Shown here piece after piece: positions 18,818 through 26,783 of a stretch of DNA of 64,000 nucleotides (position 1 is the stretch's first letter; every line of letters starts with the position of its first letter). This DNA comes from Roseiflexus sp. RS-1. GTDB taxonomy: Bacteria > Chloroflexota > Chloroflexia > Chloroflexales > Roseiflexaceae. The notes beneath the pieces are model-generated. The model searched no databases. It was given only the letters and a program-made list of their open reading frames with translations, and was not told the origin of the DNA. The position numbers and the translations under genes are program-made. The stretch spans positions 1,612,001 through 1,676,000 of the forward strand of contig NC_009523.1 in the NCBI RefSeq assembly GCF_000016665.1. Direction: 5' to 3'.

Positions 18818-18832
18818 GGCGGGGTGGGGCGA

Positions 18833-18900
18833 GGGGCGAGAGGCGAGAGGCGAGAGGCGATAGCCGATAGCCGATAGCCGATAGTCGATAGCCAATAAGT
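18833..18900 (+). repeat. Short tandem repeats (7-mer arrays)
   Basis: Three to four GCGAGAG-type units are followed by four to five CGATAGC units. Copy B (43743-43800) has about the same CGATAGC run but only one GCGAGAG unit, so the array length varies between copies. The rest of the 18818-19083 gap is a larger palindrome (about 18990-19044) shared with copy B. Confidence 0.7.
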
Positions 18901-19083
18901 GATGGCCGCCAGGCGATAACCGCCGGCAAACCGTAGCGCGGGGTGCGCGGTACAGCGCGAGGCACGGTGCAACGATACGATTGGTTACGGAGCGCGGGCA
19001 TTGTGCCTTTGGCTGTCTCACAAGGGCGGGACACCCGCGCTCCGTGCCACCCATCACCGCAACATTGTGGTTGATTCCAGGAA

Positions 19084-19371
19084 TCAGTTCGTCACGCGCG
19101 TCAGCAGGTCGCCGACGTCCATCAGCAAAAAGGTGTCGCCTTTGCAGGTGATCTCCGTGCCCGAATACTTTGCGAAGAATACCCTGTCGTTGACCTGCAC
19201 CTTGATATCATCGGCGTCGCCAACCGCGATGACAACGCCGAGTTGTGGCTTTTCTTTCGCAGTGTCCGGCAGGTAGATGCCGCTGCTCGTGCGGTCGTCC
19301 TGTTCAATAGGTTTCAACAGGACACGTGCGCCCGGTGGCTGGATACCGGGTTCGGTTCCATTTGCGCTCAT
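19084..19371 (-). CDS. GroES-like co-chaperonin, copy A
   Basis: A 95-residue Cpn10 protein. It has the entry beta-strand PPGARVLLKPIEQDD, the mobile loop RTSSGIYLPDTAKEKPQLGVV, IAVGDADDIKVQVNDRVFFAKYSGTEI and the closing strand DTFLLMDVGDLL. A GroES heptamer caps GroEL, but no groEL is nearby, so this is probably an accessory paralogue. ATG at 19371 has GGAGCAGACC upstream. Together with the glutaredoxin gene 43 bp upstream it forms a two-gene unit. It differs from copy B at three residues. Confidence 0.85.
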   Translation of the reverse strand: MSANGTEPGIQPPGARVLLKPIEQDDRTSSGIYLPDTAKEKPQLGVVIAVGDADDIKVQVNDRVFFAKYSGTEITCKGDTFLLMDVGDLLTRVTN

Positions 19372-19414
19372 GGCTGGTCTGCTCCTTATCCGAAACTTGT
19401 CTGATCTGACGTCG

Positions 19415-19669
19415 CTATTTGATGTCCGGCAGGCGATCAATGTTGGGGCGGTCGAAGCCAACGACGATCTTGCCGCCAATGTCGATGACCGGTACGCCCT
19501 GCTGCCCTGAGCGACGCACCATGTCGCGCGCAGCGGCGGGGTCTTTGCTCACATCGACATCCTTGAACTTGATCCCTTTTTGCCGGAAGTAGTTTTTCGC
19601 CGCATTGCAAAACGAGCAGGTCGGCGTGGTGAACATGATGACTCGTGGCTGTGGCTTCGTCTCGCTCAT
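19415..19669 (-). CDS. Glutaredoxin-like protein, copy A
   Basis: An 84-residue thioredoxin-fold protein. The redox motif CSFC lies at about residues 18-21 (TTPTCSFCNAAKNYF), the cis-proline segment is QGVPVIDIGGKIVVGF, and the end is DRPNIDRLPDIK. The pattern fits the small glutaredoxins of the NrdH/YruB group, which reduce disulfides or ribonucleotide reductase. It is first in a two-gene unit with the GroES-like protein. It differs from copy B at two residues (P6A, M12I), so both copies appear functional and recently duplicated. Confidence 0.88.
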   Translation of the reverse strand: MSETKPQPRVIMFTTPTCSFCNAAKNYFRQKGIKFKDVDVSKDPAAARDMVRRSGQQGVPVIDIGGKIVVGFDRPNIDRLPDIK

Positions 19670-19807
19670 ATTCGAAGCCTTTCTGCAGTGTCTTTCATCC
19701 GTATAGATGCAGATTCCGGCGCGGGGTTACAGCGGTTGTTGCGCATTGTGGTCGTGCGCACTCCCTGCTTATATGGAAATTGAGCACTTAATCCGGTATG
19801 CGCCCTT

Positions 19808-19855
19808 GCCGTGGGGCTGATGGAGATTGAGCATTTAATCCGCTATACCGCACTA
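19808..19855 (+). repeat. 48-bp repeat unit (left of IS630)
   Basis: The unit opens GCCGTGGGGCTGATGGAG and ends CCGCACTA. A degenerate unit precedes it (19771-19807). The next unit begins at 21054, after the IS630, and is itself cut at 21085 by the IS110-bearing insertion. It resumes at 22447, and a further unit spans 22465-22512. Confidence 0.7.
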
Positions 19856-21051
19856 GTACTTGACCACACTGATTACTGATGATAAAAGCGACGAAACGTG
19901 AGCCGGGCATTGGCCGTGGTGAACCGCCATTGCACGGTAGCCCGGACTTCACTACGGGCTTTTGCCCATGCGTCTACCTCTCGGCGTACGCTCTCTATAT
20001 CCGGCAGACGCCGATCCAGACATTGGCGAGCCAGGATGGAGAACTCGATCTCTGTCATGTTCAGCCAACTGCCATGCTTCGGCGTAGAGTGAAACGCCAA
20101 CTTCCGTGTCAGCCGTCGGGCTTCCTCTGGTGGAAAAGTCTGGTACAGAACAGCTGGGGTATGGGTGTTCAGGTTGTCCAGCACCACGCGAATCCCCTCT
20201 GCCTCCGGGAAGACTTCATCCACCAGCCATTTCATTTGGCGGGCGAAGTCCTCCTTCGTCCGCCGCTCCGTCACGTGGACTTCCCGCCAGCCCGTCAGGG
20301 GTTGAAAGATCAAAAACAGGTTGCAGCATCCTTGCCGCTCATATTCGTCGTCCACCCGCTGCGGACGCCCCGGCTCCATCGGCAGGGGCGCCTGGACATC
20401 CGCCACCAACTGATACGGCCGTTCGTCAAAGCAGACGACCGGTCGTCGTGGGTCGTAAGGTTCGGCGTACAGGTCCAGCACATCTTCCATGCGCCAGAGG
20501 AAGTCCGCAGTAATCTGTCCAAGGCGCCACTGCTGCTTCTGCCAGGGCTTAAGGTTGTTTTTTTTAACACCCGCCGCACCGTTTCGTCGGAGATGGATTC
20601 CACAATCTTCAGTTCCACCAGCCGGTCGGCCAAGAGCTGCATCGTCCAGCGCTCCCGGCCCTCCGGCGGCGCGCTGCAGGCCAGGGCGATCAGGAACGCC
20701 TCCTGTTTGCTGTCCAGTTTCGGCTGGGCGCCAGGCCGGGGGCGCTCCTGCAAAGCGGCTTCCAGCCCCTCCTCTACGAACCGTTTTCGGATGTTCCGCA
20801 CCGTCTGCGGATTCACCTTGAGCACATCGGCTATCGATTGATCGGTCGCGCCCTCTGCTGAAAGGAGCAGAATCCGGGCCCGAGTAACCATCCGGGCGTT
20901 CACTTCCCCCTTCTTCAGGAGATCAAGCAGGGACAAGCGCTCCTTTTCGGTCAGCGTCACCACGTATGCTTTGGGTCTGGGCATGGCTCCTTCACTCCAC
21001 GAGAGGAGTGTGGAAGAAAGAATACCCTATGAGACCAGTGTGGTCAAGTAC
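19856..21051 (-). mobile_element. IS630-family insertion sequence
   Basis: Perfect 18-bp inverted repeats including the target (TAGTACTTGACCACACTG at 19854-19871 and its complement at 21036-21053) bound a single transposase. TA at each end (19854-19855, 21052-21053) is the target duplication typical of IS630/Tc1 elements. It interrupts the 48-bp repeat array. The element is about 1.2 kb and looks complete. Confidence 0.9.
19873..20984 (-). CDS. IS630 transposase, expressed by -1 frameshift
   Basis: Two overlapping frames make one transposase. The first, from ATG 20984 (AAGGAG upstream), holds the helix-turn-helix (DQSIADVLKVNPQTVRNIRKRF) and an Lrp-like linker to RRVLKK. The second holds the DDE catalytic core: D in VVCFDERP, D in VVLDNLNTHTP and E in LNMTEIEF. 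They join at a run of eight A (20558-20565): reading TTA AAA AAA and slipping back one base continues as AAC AAC CTT AAG without a stop. All catalytic residues are present, so this is better read as programmed frameshifting than decay. Confidence 0.88.
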
Positions 21052-21223
21052 TAGCCGTCGGGCTAATGAAGATTGAGGATTTATAGCAGTTCTCACAAAG
21101 ATTGGTCTTGTTGGGCAGGATTGCACCTGCCATCGAAAGCAGACGCCGTGTGCGCCATCCCTCCATGTGTTCCGCGTCTCTGTGCGTATCAGACCGGCTC
21201 ACGCGGAGTAACTGTGTTGCTTG

Positions 21224-22186
21224 TCAAGGGGCGCTCGTATGCACAGCCGGATCCCAGGGCTTTTGCTGACGCAATATTGCGCCGAGAATAGTCAGCAGCT
21301 TGCGCATCGCAGCGACGATGGCGACCTTGCGCGGCTTGCCAGCTTGACACAGGCGCTGATCGAAGGCGCGCCTGACCAGACGGCGCCGCGTGGCCGCCAG
21401 GGTCGCCATGTACAACACGCTGCGCACATCCCTCCTGCCGCCGGAGATATGCCGGGGTTTGTGCTGTGCGCCGCTCTGATTGGCATACGGCGCAACGCCC
21501 ACAACGGCCGCCGCTTCCGTGCGCTTGATGGTCCCCAGTTCGGGCAGGCGGAGCAGCAGGTTCAGTGCGGTGATCGCGCCGATGCCGGGCACGCTTTCGC
21601 GCAGCTCCCGTTTCCGGCGCACCTCGTCGGTGCGCTCCGCCTCGTTGTCGCGTTCCTGCTCAAGCGCACGGATCTCCTGATCCAGCCAATCAATATGCTG
21701 CTGGATGCCCGGGCGGAGGTTCGGCGCGGCAGCCGTCAACCGATTGATCTCAGCCGTCCGCATCTGAATCACCTGCTCCCGCCGGACCAGCAGGTCGCGC
21801 AAGGATGCGCGCTGCTCGTCCGTCGCTTGGTGGTGCGGCGGGCGCACCCGTTCGGCAAAGCGGGCGAGCAACCGGGCATCCAGGCGGTCGGTCTTCGCCT
21901 GGCGTCCTTCCGCGTGCGCCAGGGCGCGCACGCGGCGTGGCTGCACCCGCGCCGTCGGCACGCCAGCCTGGAGCAGTTGGGCGAACACCATGCGCTCCAG
22001 CCCGCCGGTCGCCTCCAGCACAATCAGGGTCGGCTGCAGGCGCTGGAGTCGCGTGACCAGGAGCTGGACACCTTCGTCGGTAGACGGTATCGTCTCGCGT
22101 GGCGCGTGCGGGTCGGCGCCAAACGCCACATCCAGCGTCTGTTTGGAGACATCAATGCCGATAAAGAGCGACTCACGGGAAGCCAT
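21224..22186 (-). CDS. IS110-family DEDD transposase
   Basis: A 320-residue recombinase. The N-terminal DEDD (RuvC-like) domain shows IGIDVSKQTLDVAFG, LIVLEATGG and KTDRLDARLLARF, supplying the acidic residues. A coiled coil leads to the Transposase_20 domain with SVPGIGAITALNLLLRLPELG and the conserved serine-bearing GGRRDVRSVLYMA segment. IS110 enzymes are guided by an element-encoded bridge RNA. CAGGAGG about 8 bp upstream supports ATG 22186. All domains look intact. Confidence 0.92.
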   Translation of the reverse strand: MASRESLFIGIDVSKQTLDVAFGADPHAPRETIPSTDEGVQLLVTRLQRLQPTLIVLEATGGLERMVFAQLLQAGVPTARVQPRRVRALAHAEGRQAKTDRLDARLLARFAERVRPPHHQATDEQRASLRDLLVRREQVIQMRTAEINRLTAAAPNLRPGIQQHIDWLDQEIRALEQERDNEAERTDEVRRKRELRESVPGIGAITALNLLLRLPELGTIKRTEAAAVVGVAPYANQSGAQHKPRHISGGRRDVRSVLYMATLAATRRRLVRRAFDQRLCQAGKPRKVAIVAAMRKLLTILGAILRQQKPWDPAVHTSAP

Positions 22187-22432
22187 ACACAGAACCTCCT
22201 GAGGAAAACGGCGCCAGCCTTGCTAGCATATGCGGGTTTGAGGGCCCAGATAACTGTTCGGCTTGGTCGCGTTGAAGGACACGGCTACCCAACACTCCGC
22301 GGCGATCTCGTGAACCTGGCGCAGAACGGTATACCGTGTCCCGTTAGATTATACTAGGCGCGGAGATGGGGGAGCGCAGCGGAAGCGGGTGTCTCGCGCG
22401 ACACGGCAGACCCGACCAGGGGTCAACGTATC
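22187..22432 (-). ncRNA. Candidate IS110 bridge-RNA region
   Basis: The 246 bp ahead of the transposase is much longer than a leader needs and has several complementary segments (ACACGG with CCGTGT, GGTATACC). A TATAAT within TAGTATAATCTAA (about 22345-22353, minus strand) could start a short RNA. IS110-group elements carry their bridge RNA here, between left end and transposase. No conserved loop was verified. Confidence 0.4.
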
Positions 22433-22610
22433 TGAGAACTGCTATAATCCGCTATGCCGAATGAGCCGTGGGGCTGATGGAGATTGAGAAATAAATCCGC
22501 TATCCCGCGCTAGCCGTGGGGCTGAAGCCCTCGGCTAGCCAAGGCGAAGCCCGCCTGCGCGGGCTATGGCGGAATAATTACTCAAAGACCATAAGCCCTC
22601 GGCTATGCAA

Positions 22611-22826
22611 GGCGAAGCCCGCCTGCGCGGGCTATTGCAGACAAAACTTCATCCGTGCTTATCCGTCCTATCCGTGCCAATCCGTGTTCTATTCCGGCTC
22701 TTCGAGGCGAAGCCCGCCTGCGCGGGCTATTGCAGACAAAACTTCATCCGTGCTTATCCGTCCTATCCGTGCCAATCCGTGTTCTATTCCGGCTCTTCGA
22801 GGCGAAGCCCGCCTGCGCGGGCTATG
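22611..22826 (+). repeat. 95-bp direct tandem repeats
   Basis: Two perfect or near-perfect 95-bp copies (22611-22705, 22706-22800) are followed by a 26-bp partial third. Each begins GGCGAAGCCCGCCTGCGCGG, a hairpin, and ends in GGCTCTTCGA. Another hairpin copy is at 22543. There are no unique spacers, so it is not CRISPR. No gene is seen in 22513-23004. Confidence 0.85.
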
Positions 22827-22992
22827 TCGGACTTTAGATCATGACGCCCTGGCTCCCAGGAGAAATGTGAGCGCTCAGGAAGATGCTGACAGGCGACGAT
22901 GCGTTCCGGGCGATAAATCGGTAACGATAGCGTTGATGAACGGCGCCGGGATGCACGCTCCTGACAGCGCTGCGGTAGTCAGTCCGTCGAGG

Positions 22993-22998
22993 TATAAT
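22993..22998 (+). promoter_or_regulatory. -10 element placed for leaderless PIN mRNA
   Basis: TATAAT ends 6 bp before the ATG at 23005, so transcription would begin at or beside the start codon. No good -35 at 17 bp and no ribosome site were found. Confidence 0.5.
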
Positions 22999-23004
22999 GG
23001 TAGC

Positions 23005-23445
23005 ATGAGAGTCTATCTGGACAACTGCTGTTTTCAGCGCCCGCTGGACAACAAGAGTCAGGTGCGGGTGCGGCTGGAGTCGGAAGCAGTCCTTGCTCTT
23101 CTTTCACTCTGGGAACAGCACCAGATCGAGGTAATCTCATCCGAAGCGCTCGAGTTTGAACTGGCTCAAAATCCTGATCCGGTACGGCGCGCCTACGTTG
23201 CTGAGATTGTATCGGGCGCGGCGATCAGGGTGCAGGTTGACCATGCCATCTCGATGCGCGCAAAAGAACTCGAAGCTGGCGGCCTGCGCGGCATGGACGC
23301 TCTCCATATCGCCTGTGCGGAAGCAGCAGGCGCTGATTACTTCTGCTCGTGTGATGATCGCCTTCTTCGCCGGGCGCGCGTCATCGAAGGACTGCGCGTG
23401 AAGGTCGTGTCGTTATTGGTGTTAGCAGGAGAACTTGCACAATGA
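23005..23445 (+). CDS. PIN-domain protein (possible toxin)
   Basis: A 146-residue PIN-like RNase. The first acidic residue is in MRVYLDNCCFQRPLDN, a glutamate lies in ISSEALEFELAQN, and the C-terminal acidic cluster is GMDALHIACAEAAGADYFCSCDDRLL. These are the positions that hold magnesium at the active site. The pattern is of the VapC-like type common in cyanobacteria and Chloroflexota. The stop overlaps the start of a 71-residue partner (ATGA). Codon use and the repeat-rich flank suggest an acquired toxin-antitoxin-like pair, but toxin activity is inference. Confidence 0.8.
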   Translation: MRVYLDNCCFQRPLDNKSQVRVRLESEAVLALLSLWEQHQIEVISSEALEFELAQNPDPVRRAYVAEIVSGAAIRVQVDHAISMRAKELEAGGLRGMDALHIACAEAAGADYFCSCDDRLLRRARVIEGLRVKVVSLLVLAGELAQ

Positions 23446-23657
23446 CCGCTCAAACAGTCCCGCTTCAAGAACTAACCGTCTCTACCATCAAACTCTTATG
23501 CCGTGAGATTGGCGTGGTCAATACAGCGCGTTTCCTCAACCAGTTCATGGTTGGGTACGGTGACTATACCGGGGAGCGAGAGCAGATTATTGGTCACCTG
23601 ACGGTCGATGACATTGTGTCTGAGATCGAGCGCAAACGTTCGCCTCAGACTGAATGA
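23442..23657 (+). CDS. Small partner of the PIN protein (possible antitoxin)
   Basis: A 71-residue protein starting within the PIN stop codon (ATGA overlap), so it is translationally coupled. The sequence (VSTIKLLCREIGVVNTARFLNQF, then DDIVSEIERKRSPQ) is helical and charged, with no recognised DNA-binding motif. In analogous pairs the small gene neutralises the PIN enzyme, though here it comes second, the reverse of classic vapBC. The antitoxin role rests only on the pairing. Confidence 0.65.
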   Translation: MTAQTVPLQELTVSTIKLLCREIGVVNTARFLNQFMVGYGDYTGEREQIIGHLTVDDIVSEIERKRSPQTE

Positions 23658-23705
23658 GTTGCAACCTGTGCACCTTTGCGCTTTGTGTGCTCCGAGCAGT
23701 GACGG

Positions 23706-24065
23706 CTAGCGCTCATTCTGTACAGCGCGCTGTTCCTGCCAGAGGTAACTGCCTGCCGCCGTGATCGCTGCCACGATGAACGCCAGCGCCAGACCAATGC
23801 GCATATGCGTTTCCGCGCTCTGTTCAGCACGCAACCGCGCTGCGCGCAGGTCGGCGGTCGGCAATCCTTCGATGCCGTTGCGCAGCGCTGCGGCTGCCGA
23901 ACGCACCAGTTCCTGATGTTCGATGAACAGGAGCGCGCCAGAAATGCCGCGCGCTACGATAAACACCAGCAACCCGGCAGCGATGGCGAATGCCAGGCTC
24001 AATGCCACCCGACGCAGCCATGCGTAGCGGGGTGCAACGATCAACTCACGCTGCTGCTTGATCAT
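23706..24065 (-). CDS. Small membrane protein, two helices
   Basis: A 119-residue protein with two hydrophobic helices (VALSLAFAIAAGLLVFIVA near 20-40; IGLALAFIVAAITAAGSYLW near 90-110). A soluble, helical loop rich in Ala/Arg/Glu lies between them (SAAAALRNGIEGLPTADL...RAEQSAE). It is not assigned to a family. It starts inside the end of the Nudix gene (20-bp overlap), so it belongs to the same leftward operon. Confidence 0.65.
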   Translation of the reverse strand: MIKQQRELIVAPRYAWLRRVALSLAFAIAAGLLVFIVARGISGALLFIEHQELVRSAAAALRNGIEGLPTADLRAARLRAEQSAETHMRIGLALAFIVAAITAAGSYLWQEQRAVQNER

Positions 24066-24633
24066 CGCTCAACGCCTGGTAGACCACACGATGCACAATA
24101 GCGCGAAAACGCCCCCACTCGCGCCAGTTTCCACCAATCTCGTCATCGAACCGATCCGGCGCCGCTTCGAGGGTTGCCGCAAGGAGTGGCAGTTCCGCCA
24201 CGTCGATCTCACGGAACGCAGCAATGCGCTCGTGCGGGTCGCGCGATCCGAGTTCGCCGCCGCGCTCATCGAGCAGAAAGGCGAAAGTTGCAAACCGTTG
24301 CGGCGGGTACACGATGATTGCCAGAAAGCGCCGGATGACAGTCTGCAATCCGGTTTCTTCTTCGACCTCGCGCTGCAACGCAGCTTCAATCGTTTCACCA
24401 TGCGCGACCCCGCCGGTCAGCAACCGGAAGCACCCGGCGGGATAGAACGTTTTGATCGCCGTGAGCAATCGTCCGTTGCCGCGCCGCACCACCATGCAGA
24501 CTTCACCATAACGGTCAGAACGCGCAACCGGATCGAAGGAAGCGCCGTCGAGCGGCGCGACGATGCGGCGTGGCGCTCCGTAACGCATCGCCAGCGCGTG
24601 GATGTCGGCTTCGATGGCGGGGTCGAGAAGCAT
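24046..24633 (-). CDS. Nudix hydrolase
   Basis: A 195-residue protein. The Nudix box G-x5-E-x7-REVEEETG is GGVAHGETIEAALQREVEEETG (written in family form), complete with the catalytic glutamates that bind magnesium. It should hydrolyse a nucleoside-diphosphate-linked substrate; which one is unknown. I start at MLLDPAIEADIHALA, one base after the upstream stop (24635); an ATG six codons earlier is possible. It is the middle gene of a three-gene unit with the reductase-like fusion and a small membrane protein. Confidence 0.88.
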   Translation of the reverse strand: MLLDPAIEADIHALAMRYGAPRRIVAPLDGASFDPVARSDRYGEVCMVVRRGNGRLLTAIKTFYPAGCFRLLTGGVAHGETIEAALQREVEEETGLQTVIRRFLAIIVYPPQRFATFAFLLDERGGELGSRDPHERIAAFREIDVAELPLLAATLEAAPDRFDDEIGGNWREWGRFRAIVHRVVYQALSDDQAAA

Positions 24634-24634
24634 A

Positions 24635-26692
24635 TCACGACATCGTCCCAACTGGACGTCCGATCTGGCGTCGGCGTTCCTCCGCCAGGCGTCGCTTTTC
24701 TGCGATCATCTCGTCAGTCACATACTCGTCGAACGAGCGGAGACCGGCGAGCTGGAGACCGTGCTTCTTCATCAGGCGGTACATTTCCTTGACCTTTTCG
24801 ATTTCGATGTTTCGACCAAGGGTGTAATCGCCGTACATATGTTCCATGGTCAACAACGCCGTCTCAGAGAGGCAGGCATACGCCGTGCCGGGCGGCAGTC
24901 CGATATCGAAGCCGAAGTCGGGTTCGCCGGGCAGCAGGATTTCGCCCGACTCGATCACCAGCACATCGGGGCGGCGGGCTGCATCTTCTTTCTTCACATC
25001 CGGCGGGCGCGCCACATCGCACACGACGGCGCCGGGCTTGAGTTTATCGACATTGATCACTCTGCCGCTCAACGCCGATGTCGTGGTGACGATCAGATCA
25101 CATTCCGCCAGATATGCATCGGCGCTGGTCGTCGCCGTCACCCGTGCGCCGGGCGTTTCCGCTTCGATCTGCTTCTTGAGCGCCAGCAGGCGTTCCACGC
25201 GCGGCGCCACCAGCACCACGTCACCGATCGCCTGCGCCAACAGGCGCGCACAGACCGAACCGATCGAGCCGGTAGCGCCGACGACCATCGCTTTGCCGCG
25301 TGTCAGGTCGGTGGCGCCCATCTTGATGACCGCCTGCTTGGCCGCTTCGAGCGTGGCTGCCACAGTCAGCGAGTTGCCCGATGTGATCCCGATATCGCTC
25401 TTCTGCGCCACGGTAATGCCGGCATCACCCACCACCGACGTAAATGCGCCAAGCCCCATGATCTTTGCGCCCATGCGTTCCGCCATGCGGGCGCACCTGA
25501 TCAGGCGGCGATAGGTGAATGAGGTGTCGTGGCGCATCAGTTCGCGCGGGGTCGCTCCGAGGGTGAACAACAGTCCCTCGATCTCCTCACCCGTCGCCTG
25601 CGAACGGATGCCGCGGATCTTCGAGATATACATCGGCGGGAAGTGCGCCGCGACCCGTTCGACCAGGCGCTCCGGCAGGTAACGGGTGAAGCGGAAGCGC
25701 GGGTGGTTGGCGATATACTTCGGGGAGAGCGGATGGATCACAAATGCGAACCGTGGTTTCTCCGCCGTATCGCTGAGGGTGATAACCTCCGGTCCCCACT
25801 CCGCCTCATCGATGAAGTTGATAATGTCTCCTTCGGTCGGTGTTGGTCCCGACTCCAGGATCGCCACGACAATCGCTTCGAGCACATCGGCGGAGACGAA
25901 TGAGCGCTGCGCCGGTTCCAGGCTTTCCAGGCGCGGCGAAAGGGTAACCAGGGTGCGAACGCCGCGTGCGCGCAGGTCTTCGATCTCGTCGGGCGACGGG
26001 TCGTCGGTGACGATCACCTTGTTCTTCAGATCGCGCGGTGCGAAACGCCGAATGTAGGCAAAATCGCCGGCAATCACGTCCGCCCAGGCAAAGTGCTTTT
26101 CGGCGCGCGCATCGTGCCCTTCGCTCCCCAGCGCCACCGGATGCAGCACGCGGTATGGCAGCAGCGCCGCAATCGGCAGCGTCGTCGCCGCATACATATC
26201 GAGTTGGGCGATGGTGCGCGGCAGCGGCAGGAACGGCAACCCGCTGTGAACGACCGGGTCGGCGAAGCGCAACTCAGCGTCGTACTGCGCCAGCGCCTGC
26301 GCCAGCGCGTAGCGGTCGATCCCGCTGGTGACGAGAATCCGGCGGTAGTTGAACATGCCGCGCTGCGCCTGATTCGCCTGTTGCACACACCAGCGGTCGA
26401 GGGTCTGTTTGATCAGGTTGCCAGCGACCACCGGCGTGCGACGCGCCTGGCGCGCGATCGAGATGGCTTCGTGGTGCGGGTAACGCGCCGCGCCAACATG
26501 GAAGACCGACGTCAATCCACCAAGACCAATGGCATCCACTTTGCCGTCAAAGTCGCGCACAAGTGACGCAGCCAGGGCGGTGTCGCCATTTGTGCCGATG
26601 CGGCGCACTTCGATCGGTTGCCCCAGAACAGTCGTAACAAATCGGTAATCGCGTCGTGCAGAACCAAGGCTGATACTCACAATCCGTTTCAT
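24635..26692 (-). CDS. Large acyl-ACP-reductase-like fusion protein
   Basis: A 685-residue protein. The C-terminal ~350 residues resemble the cyanobacterial acyl-ACP reductase. FAFVIHPLSPKYIANHPRF leads into a Rossmann domain with VVGATGSIGSVCARLLAQ (about 470). Next come LAECDLIVTTTSALSGRVI and VCDVARPPD, and the end ACLSETALLTMEHMYGDYTLGRN...VKEMYRLMKKHGLQ mirrors that family's. The N-terminal ~320 residues are a separate unassigned region (IGLGGLTSVFHVGAARY; FNYRRILVTSGIDRYALAQAL). Reduction of an acyl thioester to an aldehyde is a reasonable guess, but the fusion is unlike the single-domain family. It heads a unit with Nudix. Confidence 0.7.
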   Translation of the reverse strand: MKRIVSISLGSARRDYRFVTTVLGQPIEVRRIGTNGDTALAASLVRDFDGKVDAIGLGGLTSVFHVGAARYPHHEAISIARQARRTPVVAGNLIKQTLDRWCVQQANQAQRGMFNYRRILVTSGIDRYALAQALAQYDAELRFADPVVHSGLPFLPLPRTIAQLDMYAATTLPIAALLPYRVLHPVALGSEGHDARAEKHFAWADVIAGDFAYIRRFAPRDLKNKVIVTDDPSPDEIEDLRARGVRTLVTLSPRLESLEPAQRSFVSADVLEAIVVAILESGPTPTEGDIINFIDEAEWGPEVITLSDTAEKPRFAFVIHPLSPKYIANHPRFRFTRYLPERLVERVAAHFPPMYISKIRGIRSQATGEEIEGLLFTLGATPRELMRHDTSFTYRRLIRCARMAERMGAKIMGLGAFTSVVGDAGITVAQKSDIGITSGNSLTVAATLEAAKQAVIKMGATDLTRGKAMVVGATGSIGSVCARLLAQAIGDVVLVAPRVERLLALKKQIEAETPGARVTATTSADAYLAECDLIVTTTSALSGRVINVDKLKPGAVVCDVARPPDVKKEDAARRPDVLVIESGEILLPGEPDFGFDIGLPPGTAYACLSETALLTMEHMYGDYTLGRNIEIEKVKEMYRLMKKHGLQLAGLRSFDEYVTDEMIAEKRRLAEERRRQIGRPVGTMS

Positions 26693-26783
26693 GCGCGTCC
26701 CCTTTGTCGCTGCTGATCGTTCCGGCGTTCAGAAGAGCGGGTGGAGATTGCATAGCCAGTATACCACTACTCACACGCATGCG

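Larger units (their letters stand above)
18625..19772. repeat. Long inverted duplication, copy A
   Basis: The block runs from inside the last WD40 blade through the spacer, the GroES-like gene and the glutaredoxin gene to just beyond its leader. Its reverse complement recurs at 42895-44005 with few differences. Ends were judged by eye. Confidence 0.88.
21082..22446 (-). mobile_element. IS110-type element in a unit with 14-bp inverted ends
   Basis: TATAGCAGTTCTCA (21082-21095) and its exact complement (22433-22446) bound a 1.36-kb unit carrying one IS110 transposase. Removing the unit with one TA restores a 48-bp repeat. IS110 elements usually lack such ends and TA duplications, so the IS110 may sit inside an older IS630-like or MITE element. 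The 21086-21223 flank holds the hairpin GGCAGG/CCTGCC. Confidence 0.75.

Noticed and set aside
19873-20984. IS630 transposase as a pseudogene
   Set aside because: The A8 slip site and intact D-D-E residues fit programmed frameshifting better.
22611-22826. Possible CRISPR array
   Set aside because: The 95-bp units are tandem and identical with no unique spacers, and no cas gene is near.
22516-23004. Coding extension upstream of the PIN ATG
   Set aside because: It runs through tandem repeats and lies before the -10 element, so it is not translated.
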